A stretch of DNA of 64,000 nucleotides from an uncultured Eubacteriales bacterium (GCA_910583765.1 CAJTYS010000019.1:9442-73441); one strand, 5' to 3'. Counted from the first letter of the stretch, positions 18,425-28,047 are shown. Made by a program: numbers and translations. Notes: generated by a model not told the origin, from the letters alone.

Positions 18425-20743
18425 ATGAAAAAATCATTATTAAAGAAAGGGCTCGCGATCCTCGTGGTCGCATGCATGTCAACAGGCACATTGATGCTGA
18501 CAGGGTGCGGCGGCAGTGAGCCTGCCAGCGGCGTAGCAGCGGATGTGGCGGCCATCGAACAGGCTGCGGATGAAGAGTTTGCCAAAGATATGACAGAGAC
18601 CTTGGCATATGACGAAAAACTGAACGACGCAGACACCTTGTACCGAGGCGGCGGCAGCGCATCTGAACACGCCGCGTCCGACTATCTGGTAGAAAAGTTC
18701 AAAGAGGTCGGCCTTTCAGATGTGACAAAGGACGAAGTGATCGTGGACGGATGGGCCACGGGCGAAAGCTATATCAATGTAGGCGACATCAAGATCGCTG
18801 ACATGGTTTCCTACCAGTCCTCCGGCACCCACAACACCAAGGGCGAAGCGAATCCTGTGCGAATCAGAGACCTCAGCCAGGGAAAAACAGGCGATAAAAG
18901 AAAGAACATTGACAAAGACTGGACCAATATGGAAATCGTCAATGTGGGAACCGGCCACGCAGAAGAGTATGAAGGCCTGGACGTGGAAGGCAAGATCGTG
19001 CTGGCAGCGGTGAACCAAATGACTGAATCCTGGATCGACAGCCCTTACCACGAAGCTTTTTATCAGGGCGCGGCCGCTATCATCACCTATCAATACGATG
19101 ATGATGGCACAGGTTATGGCATGTACGATCTGATCGGCAATGAAAAAGCCTGTGATACCATTAATGTTCAGGATATCTGTGCAGAAGATCTCATTCCTTG
19201 CGGAAGCATTTCTCCAAAGGACGCTTCCCAGATCCTGGCCAAGATGAAGGAACAGAAAACAAAGACTCTTGGCAACGTGGAAATGAAACTGACCTGCGAC
19301 ATTATGCCTGACACAAAGGCCTATAACGTGATCGGCAAGATCCCAGGCACAGAAAACACAGGACAGCAGATCCTGATCGGCGGACATTATGACAAATACC
19401 ACGGCGGCGTCAATGATGACTGTACCGCAGTCGCTCTGGCCGCATCCATCGGTAAAGCCATGATCGAATCCGGCTACAAACCAAAGAACGACATTTACAT
19501 CGTGGCTCACGCTGCGGAAGAATGGGGCCGCTCAGGAGCCGCGGACGACTGGGCCATCGGTTCATGGGAAGAAATCACGGAAAGGCACCCTGAATGGCAG
19601 GGCACCACGCTGGCTTTCATTAATTTTGAAATGCCTGCCATCAAATCCGGCCAAAAGGCAGGCCAGATCCAGACCAGCTATGAATTCAACACAGCGATTG
19701 ACCGTTTCCTAAAAGCAGATATGCTCAGCGCGTCTCATTATGAAGACGGCGTGTCGGTGGCCAATGACCACAACGTTGGCATGAGCGACTGCATCTCCTA
19801 TCAGAGAAACGGAGTTCCGGTCATCATCAATCTGCCTGATTTCGATGAGCCAATCGAAGGTGAGGTAAGCAGCAGCAAACAGTGGATGATGGACAGATAT
19901 CACACTGTTTACGATGACATGAGCACTTATTCATCGGAATTGATGGAATACTCCATCGGCCTGTATGGTGGGATCGCCGCGTATCTGGACACCAATCCAG
20001 CCTTAGAGCTTGATCTTACTGCAAGATGCGAAGCTCTGGGTTCCATGATTGAAGGAACAGAAAGCTATCTCAGCGAAGATCAAAAGGGCCTTGTCACTCA
20101 GTATCAGGAAAACCTGGAAGCCATGAAAACCGCAGGCGCGGCGCAGCTGAAAAAAGCCCAGGACATCAACGCCAAATATGAAGAAGCCTTGGGTAATAAC
20201 GCGGGCACCGAAGAATTGTCAGCCATCACAGCCGAAGGCGCTGAGCTGAACAAAACAACGCTCCAGGCATTCCGCGCCATGGAAGATGAACTGATGGGAA
20301 TCATCGGCTCAGACACCAACATGGCCATCCATATCACAGCGCAAAGCATGCTGGACGGCTATAGCAGAGTGATCGGTGATCTGAAAGCAGGCAAAGTGAC
20401 AGATGACGGCGATGACTGCACACTGGCTGCGATGGCAGGCATTGGCGGAGGCACTGAATACACTGCATTCAATTATAGCAAGTTCGCCTATGACAAACTG
20501 CAGGAAGCCGTGAATTGCGATGTTGTAAAGGACACATGGGGTGAAGGCAAGTCAGCGAGAGTCAAAGATACCTATGCTGCCACCCAGAACGTACTGGCGC
20601 AGCTCTCCAGCAAAGGAAAGGCTGATTACAGCGATTCCATCAAAGCATACGAGAAAGCGGCGGAAAAAGCCACCGCGGAACTGGTGACATACTTGGAGCA
20701 GGAAATCGCGGGCATGGCAAAGGTCGCTGAAATCCTCAAGTAA
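18425..20743 (+). CDS. M28 family peptidase lipoprotein, copy 2
   Basis: A 772-residue exported zinc peptidase, paralogous to the one at 14155. The signal is MKKSLLKKG, a hydrophobic core and lipobox MLTGCGG. The PA-like region includes EGKIVLAAVNQ and GAAAIITYQ. M28 ligands are intact (GGHYD, VNDD, HAAEEWG, GMSDCISYQRNGVPV, RYHTVYDD). Compared with copy 1 it has an insertion of about 40 residues around residues 130-170 before the PA domain. The last ~240 residues form a helical, Ala/Lys/Glu-rich tail. GAGGGAG upstream fixes the ATG at 18425 over one 18 codons earlier. It probably supplies extracellular amino acids under LuxR control. Confidence 0.87.
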   Translation: MKKSLLKKGLAILVVACMSTGTLMLTGCGGSEPASGVAADVAAIEQAADEEFAKDMTETLAYDEKLNDADTLYRGGGSASEHAASDYLVEKFKEVGLSDVTKDEVIVDGWATGESYINVGDIKIADMVSYQSSGTHNTKGEANPVRIRDLSQGKTGDKRKNIDKDWTNMEIVNVGTGHAEEYEGLDVEGKIVLAAVNQMTESWIDSPYHEAFYQGAAAIITYQYDDDGTGYGMYDLIGNEKACDTINVQDICAEDLIPCGSISPKDASQILAKMKEQKTKTLGNVEMKLTCDIMPDTKAYNVIGKIPGTENTGQQILIGGHYDKYHGGVNDDCTAVALAASIGKAMIESGYKPKNDIYIVAHAAEEWGRSGAADDWAIGSWEEITERHPEWQGTTLAFINFEMPAIKSGQKAGQIQTSYEFNTAIDRFLKADMLSASHYEDGVSVANDHNVGMSDCISYQRNGVPVIINLPDFDEPIEGEVSSSKQWMMDRYHTVYDDMSTYSSELMEYSIGLYGGIAAYLDTNPALELDLTARCEALGSMIEGTESYLSEDQKGLVTQYQENLEAMKTAGAAQLKKAQDINAKYEEALGNNAGTEELSAITAEGAELNKTTLQAFRAMEDELMGIIGSDTNMAIHITAQSMLDGYSRVIGDLKAGKVTDDGDDCTLAAMAGIGGGTEYTAFNYSKFAYDKLQEAVNCDVVKDTWGEGKSARVKDTYAATQNVLAQLSSKGKADYSDSIKAYEKAAEKATAELVTYLEQEIAGMAKVAEILK

Positions 20744-20762
20744 AAATTACGCAGGCTCTTAA

Positions 20763-21992
20763 TCAACAAAGAGATTCCTTGCGAATCATCTGAAATTCAG
20801 AAGCATATGACAAGAAAGCAAAATCCCGAACCGAATGAAGGTTCGGGATTTTTGCGATACGCCCTTCCACCAGCTTTAATTCTTTTAAAAAATCGCCAAT
20901 GCGCCGATTGCGGTATCTGCGGGAAACCAACCTCCGGTTCACAATGTCTTCATTAGAAATCGTCCTGTCTGGTCCAGGCAAGCTGGTAATTTCCATTTTT
21001 TCCGGCGTTACGGTAACAGTAATCGGTTCTCCGATCTGGTAGGATTTGTGGTAGATCGCGTTTGACAAGCTCTCCTCCACCGCCTCATAAGGAATGTTGA
21101 AAAACCGTTCCGCCTCCGCCTGGCCAGGAATCTTTGTCACCTTTTCTTTGATAATGTAATTTTTGATGTAGCTCAACGCATCCCGCAGCTGCCGGTCCAA
21201 TGGACCCATGAACACTTTCTCTGTCATTCCCAGACCTGTGGGATCCGGCTTGTCCACCACTTCTATCCGTGCGTAAGGAAAAAAATGATCAGGCCGTTCA
21301 TTGAAAAACATCAGCCCTACGTTCAGCGGTTTCCTCAGTTCCGATGGCCCGCCGATCAAATGCATGGAAACAGCGGTATCTGACACGGGCTGCTTCAAAG
21401 AGGCTTCGTGTAAATCGCTGTTCACTTCATAAAGAAATTCTGAAATCAAACTGGATTTCAAGTCCTCGATGTTTGCCGTCAAATTGGGGCGATCATCATA
21501 AGGCTGATTGCCAGCCAGCATGAACAACTCTTTTTCTTCCAGCTGGTTGGCTCGAATGGTGCTCGTCATCTTCCGGATATAGTACGCTTTCTCTGCTTTT
21601 ACGGCTTTTTCAGTGGGAAAGCCCGTTGGACATTTGTATGGGCGGTCTGCCCCTCCTGGCACCCACAGCACAATGATTTGTTTTCCTTCATAATCAGCTG
21701 TCTCCACGATAGGAAGATACCTGGGTTCGATCAGATTGCATTTTTGCAGCAGCTCCTTGTTGATTCGATCAATGGATTTTTTCTCAAGCCCTTTGATGGG
21801 GAACACAGGCATGCCGTCTTTTTCCTCGATTCCAATGATGATATATCCGCCGCCCCAATTGTCGATATCATTGGCAAAGGCGCAGATGGTTCGCAAAATC
21901 GGTTCCGGATTCCAGTCGCTTTTATACTCTATGCGAGCGCTTTCTACCACTCGCTGATTCACCAAATCGGTAATGCTAATAGGCAGAGCCAT
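20763..21992 (-). CDS. AlbA_2 (Schlafen-like) domain ATP-binding protein
   Basis: A 409-residue protein with an N-terminal AlbA_2/Schlafen domain (ESARIEYKSDWNPEPILRTICAFAND, then GGGYIIIGIEEKDG; about residues 16-60) and a C-terminal GHKL-type ATP-binding region (EESLSNAIYHKSYQ, ITSLPGPDRT, NRRIGDFL; about 265-360). Such proteins are widely distributed, often annotated as putative DNA-binding or transcriptional regulators; their function is not settled. AAGGAGG with a five-base spacer marks the start. Its last ~30 codons contain the perfect hairpin at 20821-20851, which looks like a bidirectional terminator shared with the convergent M28 gene. Confidence 0.82.
   Translation of the reverse strand: MALPISITDLVNQRVVESARIEYKSDWNPEPILRTICAFANDIDNWGGGYIIIGIEEKDGMPVFPIKGLEKKSIDRINKELLQKCNLIEPRYLPIVETADYEGKQIIVLWVPGGADRPYKCPTGFPTEKAVKAEKAYYIRKMTSTIRANQLEEKELFMLAGNQPYDDRPNLTANIEDLKSSLISEFLYEVNSDLHEASLKQPVSDTAVSMHLIGGPSELRKPLNVGLMFFNERPDHFFPYARIEVVDKPDPTGLGMTEKVFMGPLDRQLRDALSYIKNYIIKEKVTKIPGQAEAERFFNIPYEAVEESLSNAIYHKSYQIGEPITVTVTPEKMEITSLPGPDRTISNEDIVNRRLVSRRYRNRRIGDFLKELKLVEGRIAKIPNLHSVRDFAFLSYASEFQMIRKESLC
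20821..20853 (+). terminator. Bidirectional terminator hairpin inside the 3' end of the convergent gene
   Basis: AAATCCCGAACC (20821-20832) and GGTTCGGGATTT (20840-20851) form a perfect 12-bp stem with a seven-base loop and A- and T-runs on the flanks. It lies 78 bases past the M28 stop and within codons of the AlbA_2 protein. Confidence 0.7.
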
Positions 21993-22004
21993 AAAAACCT
22001 CCTT

Positions 22005-22431
22005 ACTTACCCCTTTAACTTACCCCTTTATTTTAGCAAATATGCGCTGCCTTTGGAAGAAGGCTTTTGTGATTCTTTGGCACAGTCATTTTAAAAAAAT
22101 TTTACGCAAGAATGCGGTTTGCTTCCTTTTTTCCAGAAAGCCACCGCCCCTTTGATTATTTAAAATAATCTGACTTTAATATTTATACGAATTAAAGTGG
22201 TAATCCAATAAAGCGCAATAGCATTAAATCCACAAACCACAAAAAACCGACCGGCAAAAATATTCATCGCAAATCAGCGCAAAATCCGTTGAAATCCCTG
22301 AAAATCAAAAAAAGTGGTGGAAATATTCAGGCTTTTTGATTATAATAGTAGATACAATTCAACATGTCAAAGCAGTTAATATTTATTTATAATATTGCAT
22401 AAATATTTATTTAAAAGATTGGAGAAAAACG
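22005..22431. other. Intergenic region upstream of hutH
   Basis: About 430 bases without a supported gene. Apart from the hutH promoter it is AT-rich. Two near-identical copies of AATATTTATTT (around 22378 and 22401) lie just upstream of hutH and could bind a regulator. No structured RNA was recognised. Confidence 0.4.
22318..22346 (+). promoter_or_regulatory. Promoter of the histidine utilisation cluster
   Basis: TGGAAA (22318-22323), a 17-base spacer and perfect TATAAT (22341-22346), 86 bases upstream of hutH. The AT-rich AATATTTATTT direct repeats lie downstream, where a repressor could act. Confidence 0.5.
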
Positions 22432-23964
22432 ATGGCTATTATTATCAATGGACGAGACCTTACGGTCGATGAAGTGATTCGAGCGGCCCGTTTCCACGAA
22501 TCCGTAGGCATTTCTCCCCAAGCCCAGGCCGCAGTCAAAAAGGCTCGGGACTATGTGGACAAAAAGCTGGAGGAAGGCGCGATCATTTATGGCCTTACCA
22601 CGGGCTTCGGAAAATTTTCCGACACCTTCATTTCCAAAGAGGAAACCACAGACCTGCAGCGGAACCTGATCATCAGCCACACCTGCGCCATGGGGGACCC
22701 ACTCCCCACAGAAGTGGTGCGTGCCATCATGCTCCTGCGGTGCAATGCCCTTTCCAGAGGGAATTCAGGGATCCGGCCATCCACTTTGAACACTCTGCTG
22801 GAGATGCTCAACAAAGGCGTCCACCCGCAGATCCCAGAAAAGGGATCCCTAGGTGCGAGCGGCGATCTGGCTCCCCTGGCCCACATGGTGCTCACTCTCA
22901 TCGGTGAAGGAAAAGCGGAATTCCAAGGTGAAATCATGTCTAGCCGAGAAGCCATGGAAAAGGCGGGCATCCAGCCGGTCCAACTGGCGGCAAAGGAAGG
23001 CCTGGCACTGATCAACGGGACCCAGGTCATGACCGCCATCGGCCTGATCACCCTCTACGACGCCATGAACCTGTTAAAAACAGCTGATATTGCCGCTGCC
23101 ATGACTGCCGAAGCTCTCAATGGAATCACAAAAGCCTACGATCCGAAGGTACATATGGCAAGAGGTCATCAGGGACAACAGGACGTGGCCGCCAATCTGC
23201 TGACGCTCCTGGCAGGCAGTGAAAACGCCCAAGATGTCAACCGCAACAAAGTGCAGGACCCTTACTCCCTGCGCTGCGTGCCGCAGATCCACGGCGCTTC
23301 CAGAGACGCGATCCAATACGTGTACGAAGCTGTCACTCGGGAAATCAACGCAGTGACCGACAATCCGCTGATTTTTCCAGACGAAGACGAAGTCATTTCC
23401 GGTGGAAACTTCCACGGACAGCCCATGGCTCTGGCCTTTGATTTCCTAAAGCTGGCCATTTCCGAGCTTGCCAATGTTTCTGAGCGGCGCAGCGAGCGGC
23501 TGATCAATCCCCAGCTTTCCGAAGGCTTGGCGCCGTTTCTCACAAAGCATGGCGGCGTGTGCTCCGGCTTTATGATCGCCCAGTACGCAGCGGCCTCCAT
23601 GGTATCGGAGAACAAAATCTACGCGCATCCGGCCTGCGTGGATTCCATCCCATCTTCCGGCAATCAGGAAGACCATGTGAGCATGGGCACCACGGCGGCA
23701 AGGACAGCGGCCATGATCCTGGACAATGCTCAAAAAGTCCTGGGCATCGAACTGTTTGCGGCGTCTCAGGCCATCTGGCTCAGGCGGCGGGGACGCTTGA
23801 AAATGGCTCCTGTGACCAAAGCGGTTTACGAATATATCAGGGAATCCGTGGAGCCTGTGGACCAGGACATCATCATGCATGATGAGCTGGAAAAGTTTGA
23901 TAAAATGGTAAAAAGCGGAGAAATCACCAAAGTGGCCGAAGAAGCCGCGGGCCCGCTGAAATAA
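22432..23964 (+). CDS. hutH: Histidine ammonia-lyase
   Basis: Deaminates L-histidine to trans-urocanate and ammonia, the first step of histidine fermentation. The 510-residue protein has the self-forming MIO cofactor triad Ala142-Ser143-Gly144 within GSLGASGDLAPLAHM, plus the conserved YGLTTGFG loop with its catalytic Tyr (residue 53) and the NPQLS and CSGFMIAQY segments. Length and motif positions match the family. TTGGAG with a seven-base spacer precedes the ATG. Urocanate hydratase follows after 133 bases. Confidence 0.96.
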   Translation: MAIIINGRDLTVDEVIRAARFHESVGISPQAQAAVKKARDYVDKKLEEGAIIYGLTTGFGKFSDTFISKEETTDLQRNLIISHTCAMGDPLPTEVVRAIMLLRCNALSRGNSGIRPSTLNTLLEMLNKGVHPQIPEKGSLGASGDLAPLAHMVLTLIGEGKAEFQGEIMSSREAMEKAGIQPVQLAAKEGLALINGTQVMTAIGLITLYDAMNLLKTADIAAAMTAEALNGITKAYDPKVHMARGHQGQQDVAANLLTLLAGSENAQDVNRNKVQDPYSLRCVPQIHGASRDAIQYVYEAVTREINAVTDNPLIFPDEDEVISGGNFHGQPMALAFDFLKLAISELANVSERRSERLINPQLSEGLAPFLTKHGGVCSGFMIAQYAAASMVSENKIYAHPACVDSIPSSGNQEDHVSMGTTAARTAAMILDNAQKVLGIELFAASQAIWLRRRGRLKMAPVTKAVYEYIRESVEPVDQDIIMHDELEKFDKMVKSGEITKVAEEAAGPLK

Positions 23965-24033
23965 TTGGAGTTGAAATTAGTAGAACAGAGGGCCCTTGTG
24001 ATCCCAGCGAAGCAGGAGCCCCAGACCACTTCT

Positions 24034-24075
24034 AGCCTATTATCCATCGACCGCATCCCTACGATCGAATAGGCT
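24034..24075 (+). other. Intergenic hairpin before hutU
   Basis: AGCCTATT (24034-24041) and AATAGGCT (24068-24075) form a perfect 8-bp stem over a 26-base loop in the gap between hutH and hutU. It lacks a T-run, so it is more likely a processing or stability element than a terminator. Confidence 0.35.
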
Positions 24076-24097
24076 GATGAAATAAAGGAGGATGACT

Positions 24098-26122
24098 ATG
24101 TTAGATAACAAAACCATCGCCCAGGCGATGACCATCAAACTGGACAATACCCTTCCTGAGTATCCCAAGTTTGAAGAAGGAAAACGGAGAGCGCCGGACA
24201 GAGGTTTCCGCCTCACAAAAGAACAGACGAAGCTGGCTCTGAAAAACGCTTTACGCTACGTGCCGGAAGAGCTCCATGAAACCCTTGCCCCAGAATTCAT
24301 GGAAGAGCTGAAAACTTATGGCCGCGTTTACGCTTACCGCTATCGGCCGGAAGGCAGAATTTATGGAAAACCCATTCATGAATACAAAGGCAAATGTCTG
24401 GAGGGCAAGGCCTTCCAGGTGATGATCGATAACAACCTGGATTTTGAGATCGCCCTGTATCCTTACGAACTGGTGACTTACGGGGAAACAGGCCAGCCTT
24501 GCCAAAACTGGCTCCAGTACCGTCTCATCAAAAAATATCTGGAAGAGTTAACGGAAAATCAGACTTTGGTAGTGGAATCCGGGCACCCGCTGGGCCTGTT
24601 CCCATCCAAGCCAACTGCTCCAAGAGTAGTCATCACCAATTCCATGATGGTGGGCATGTTCGACAATCTGGATGACTGGGAAGTGGCAGAAGAAATGGGC
24701 GTGGCCAACTACGGTCAGATGACTGCCGGCGGCTGGATGTACATCGGACCGCAGGGAATCGTCCATGGCACTTTCAACACCATCCTCAACGCAGGGCGGA
24801 AATATCTGGGCGTGCCGGAGCAGGGTGACTTGACGGGCCACCTGTTTGTTTCCTCTGGACTGGGCGGCATGAGCGGCGCACAGCCGAAGGCAGCTAACAT
24901 CGCCCGGGCGGTGGGCATTTTCGCAGAAGTAGATCGTTCCCGCATTGTAACCAGGCACGACCAGGGCTGGGTTGACGTGATCATGGATGATCTGGACGAA
25001 ATTTTCAAGCTGGCATCAGAAAAGCTGACGGCAAAAGAAAGCATTTCCATTGCTTATCATGGAAACATCGTGGACCTGCTGGAAGCCGCAGTGAAAAAGG
25101 ATTTCAAGATTGACCTGCTTTCTGACCAGACTTCCTGCCACAACGTGTACAATGGCGGCTACTGTCCTGTGGGCTTGACTTTTGAGGAAAGGACCGAACT
25201 GCTTCACAAAGACAGAGACGCGTTCTGCCAGAGGGTGGACGCTTCCCTTCACAGACATTTCCAGGCCATCAAAGCCTTGTCCGCAAAAGGGACCTACTTC
25301 TTTGACTATGGAAATTCCTTTATGAAGGCCATGTATGACGCTGGCGTGAAGGAAATCTCGAAAAATGGGCACGATGAAAAAGACGGTTTCATCTGGCCTT
25401 CTTATGTGGAAGACATCATGGGACCAATGCTCTTTGACTACGGATACGGCCCGTTCCGCTGGGTCTGCTTGTCTGGGAAACCGGAAGATCTGGACGCGAC
25501 GGACCAGGCGGCTATGGACTGCATTGACCCGAACCGCCGTTTCCAAGATCGGGACAACTGGGTATGGATCCGGGACGCGAAAGCCAACAAAATGGTAGTG
25601 GGCACCCAGGCCAGGATCCTTTATCAGGACGCGGAAGGCAGGACCAGGATCGCTCTGAAATTCAATGAAATGGTGCGGGAAGGCAAGATCGGCCCGGTGA
25701 TGTTGGGAAGAGACCACCACGATGTGAGCGGCACGGACTCCCCTTTCCGAGAAACAGCCAATATCAAAGACGGCAGCAATGTCATGGCGGATATGGCCGT
25801 GCAGTGCTTTGCCGGAAACGCGGCCCGTGGCATGAGTCTCTGCGCCCTGCACAACGGCGGCGGCGTAGGCATCGGGAAAGCCATCAACGGCGGCTTCGGC
25901 TTAGTGCTGGATGGAAGCGAGCGGATCGACACCATCATCAAGTCCGCTATGATGTGGGACGTAATGGGCGGCGTTGCCAGAAGAAACTGGGCGAGAAATG
26001 AAAACGCTCTGGAAACCGCGGCAGCTTACAACAAAAATTACGCAGGAAACGGCCACATCACCATCCCATACGTGGCAGACGACCAATTGGTGGAAGACGT
26101 TGTGTCCAAGTTCGTGAAATAG
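24098..26122 (+). CDS. hutU: Urocanate hydratase, long form
   Basis: Hydrates urocanate to 4-imidazolone-5-propionate using tightly bound NAD. The protein has 674 residues, about 120 more than the E. coli/Bacillus type, matching the longer urocanase subgroup. Seen: SGLGGMSGAQPKAANIA dinucleotide-binding loop, SDQTSCHNVYNGGYCPVG with the conserved Cys, and the C-terminal block GRDHHDVSGTDSPFRET followed by HNGGGVG. AAAGGAGG lies directly before the first ATG, so the second ATG at 24098 is the better start. It is followed 22 bases later by hutI. Confidence 0.95.
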   Translation: MLDNKTIAQAMTIKLDNTLPEYPKFEEGKRRAPDRGFRLTKEQTKLALKNALRYVPEELHETLAPEFMEELKTYGRVYAYRYRPEGRIYGKPIHEYKGKCLEGKAFQVMIDNNLDFEIALYPYELVTYGETGQPCQNWLQYRLIKKYLEELTENQTLVVESGHPLGLFPSKPTAPRVVITNSMMVGMFDNLDDWEVAEEMGVANYGQMTAGGWMYIGPQGIVHGTFNTILNAGRKYLGVPEQGDLTGHLFVSSGLGGMSGAQPKAANIARAVGIFAEVDRSRIVTRHDQGWVDVIMDDLDEIFKLASEKLTAKESISIAYHGNIVDLLEAAVKKDFKIDLLSDQTSCHNVYNGGYCPVGLTFEERTELLHKDRDAFCQRVDASLHRHFQAIKALSAKGTYFFDYGNSFMKAMYDAGVKEISKNGHDEKDGFIWPSYVEDIMGPMLFDYGYGPFRWVCLSGKPEDLDATDQAAMDCIDPNRRFQDRDNWVWIRDAKANKMVVGTQARILYQDAEGRTRIALKFNEMVREGKIGPVMLGRDHHDVSGTDSPFRETANIKDGSNVMADMAVQCFAGNAARGMSLCALHNGGGVGIGKAINGGFGLVLDGSERIDTIIKSAMMWDVMGGVARRNWARNENALETAAAYNKNYAGNGHITIPYVADDQLVEDVVSKFVK

Positions 26123-26144
26123 CTGGTGCAGCAGGGAGACAAAT

Positions 26145-27374
26145 ATGAGTACATTACTGATCAAAAATATCGGCAGACTGCAAACGCCTGTGGGCAGCCA
26201 CAGTCACAAAGGGCCGCAGCAAGGCGAAAATCTGAAACTGGACAACGCCGCCATGCTGGTGGAAAACGGTCTGATCAAAGAAATCACTGCAGACGGCGCT
26301 CTGCCCCAGGGTGACGCGGATGTGGTGATGGACGCAGAGGGAAATCTAGTGACCCCCGGCCTGGTGGAAGGCCATACCCATCTGGTCTTTGGCGGCTATC
26401 GCCAGGGGGAAATCCCTCTCAAGCTGAAAGGCGCGGGATACCTGGACATCCTCAAAGCAGGCGGCGGCATCCTGGACACTGTACAAAAGACCAGACAGGC
26501 CAGTGAAGAAGAGCTTTGTGAAAAGAGCGAAGGTTTCTTAAACGAAATGCTGCGCCTGGGCGTGACCACCTGCGAGGCAAAGAGCGGCTACGGCTTGGAC
26601 CTGGAAACAGAGGTGAAAATGCTGAAGGTAGTGAAAACCCTGAACCAGCGGCATCCTATTGACCTGGTTTCCACCTTCTTGGGCGCGCATGCCGTGCCTC
26701 CGGAATACAAAGACCGGGGCGACGCATATATCGAGCTGATGTGCGAAACTGTGATTCCTTATGTGAAAGAGCATGACCTGGCAGAATTCTGTGACGTGTT
26801 CTGTGAGGACAGTGTCTTTGATGTGGCCCAGAGCCGGACTTATCTGGAGTGCGCCAAGGCCCACGGATTCGGTCTGAAGATCCATGCGGATGAGATCGAA
26901 GAGATCGGCGGCAGCCAGCTTGCCGGTGAACTGAACGCCATTTCCGCGGAGCACTTGATCGCCATTGGTGAAAAAGGAATGGATGCCATGGCAAAGGGCG
27001 GGACCACAGCCATGCTCCTGCCTGCCACTTCGTTTTATCTGGGCAAGAGCTTTGCTCCGGCGAGGCGGATGATCGAAAAGGGAATCCCTGTGGCCCTGGC
27101 CTCGGACTTTAATCCAGGCTCCTGCCCTTCCCTGAATCTGCAGTTTGTCATTAATTTAGGGTATCTGAAATACCAGATGACACCAGAAGAGATCCTTACC
27201 GCCGTGACCATCAACCCGGCCTGCGCCATTGGACGGGGAGATCTGGTAGGGACCTTGGAACCAGGAAAGCAAGCGGATTTCGTCATTTGGGACGCACCGG
27301 ACATGGAAATGCTCTGTTACCGGTTCGGCTCTAATCTAGCGCTGCAAGTGATCAAAAAAGGAGAAATGGTTTAA
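26145..27374 (+). CDS. hutI: Imidazolonepropionase
   Basis: Opens the ring of 4-imidazolone-5-propionate to N-formimino-L-glutamate. The 409-residue amidohydrolase shows the metal-binding GHTHLVFGG (about residue 76), the substrate loop SGYGLDLETE, metal ligands in LKIHADEI and SAEH, and the metal Asp in ALASDFNPGSCPS. GGGAG with a six-base spacer precedes the ATG. The stop is immediately followed by the next start with no gap, so the cyclodeaminase is translated with it. Confidence 0.95.
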   Translation: MSTLLIKNIGRLQTPVGSHSHKGPQQGENLKLDNAAMLVENGLIKEITADGALPQGDADVVMDAEGNLVTPGLVEGHTHLVFGGYRQGEIPLKLKGAGYLDILKAGGGILDTVQKTRQASEEELCEKSEGFLNEMLRLGVTTCEAKSGYGLDLETEVKMLKVVKTLNQRHPIDLVSTFLGAHAVPPEYKDRGDAYIELMCETVIPYVKEHDLAEFCDVFCEDSVFDVAQSRTYLECAKAHGFGLKIHADEIEEIGGSQLAGELNAISAEHLIAIGEKGMDAMAKGGTTAMLLPATSFYLGKSFAPARRMIEKGIPVALASDFNPGSCPSLNLQFVINLGYLKYQMTPEEILTAVTINPACAIGRGDLVGTLEPGKQADFVIWDAPDMEMLCYRFGSNLALQVIKKGEMV

Positions 27375-28001
27375 ATGAAATTGATTGATTTAAAAGTAGA
27401 GGAATATCTGGATATTTTAAAGTCAGACGCACCCGCGCCAGGCGGCGGTTCTGTCAGCGCCCTGGCAGGCGCACAGGCTGTTGGTCTGATGATGATGGTA
27501 GCGGACTTGACCATTGGCAAGGAAAAATACGCTGATTATCAGGACATCTGCCAAAAGGCCAAAGCCCGGGGAACGGAGCTTTACGGGCAGCTGACGGAGG
27601 CCATTGACAAGGACACGGATGCCTTTAATCTGGTTTCCGCTGCCTTTAAAATGCCAAAGGGCACACCAGAGGAAAAAGCCGCTCGCAGCAAAGCGATCGC
27701 CGAAGGGACACTGACAGCCACCGAAGTCCCTTACAGCGTCATGCAGCTGGCCCACGAAGCCATGCTCTTAGCGGAAACCATGGTAGGAAAGTCCAATCCT
27801 AACGCAGCCAGCGACCTGGGGGTCTGCGTCCTCAATCTCATGGCTGCCATCAAAGGCGCATGGCTCAACGTGAAGATCAACCTGCCAGGGGTAAAGGACA
27901 AAGAGAAAGCCGCAGCCTTCGCAGAAGGTGGGCAGAAAATTTATGATGAAGCCGAGGCCATTGCCAGAAGGCTTTATAACGAAGTTTTGAAACAGTTATA
28001 A
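27375..28001 (+). CDS. Formimidoyltetrahydrofolate cyclodeaminase / methenyl-THF cyclohydrolase family protein
   Basis: A 208-residue stand-alone FTCD_C-type protein. APAPGGGSVSALAGAQAVGL (about residues 20-39) is the conserved folate-binding glycine-rich segment. In this cluster it should release ammonia from 5-formimino-THF to give 5,10-methenyl-THF after FtcD has transferred the formimino group. The related FchA acts as methenyl-THF cyclohydrolase in clostridia, and the two cannot be told apart by sequence here. In mammals both activities are fused in one protein; here they are separate, with ftcD 87 bases downstream. Confidence 0.88.
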   Translation: MKLIDLKVEEYLDILKSDAPAPGGGSVSALAGAQAVGLMMMVADLTIGKEKYADYQDICQKAKARGTELYGQLTEAIDKDTDAFNLVSAAFKMPKGTPEEKAARSKAIAEGTLTATEVPYSVMQLAHEAMLLAETMVGKSNPNAASDLGVCVLNLMAAIKGAWLNVKINLPGVKDKEKAAAFAEGGQKIYDEAEAIARRLYNEVLKQL

Positions 28002-28047
28002 TGACATCAGCCCCGCCGTTTTTTAGCTGCGGGATTTAACAATATGC

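Noticed and set aside
18716..19510. 264-codon minus-strand frame within M28 peptidase copy 2
   Set aside because: It is the shadow of the peptidase codons, has low-complexity His/Val/Phe-rich composition and no ribosome binding site.
25016..25852. 278-codon minus-strand frame within hutU
   Set aside because: Antisense to a highly conserved catalytic region and without a start signal.
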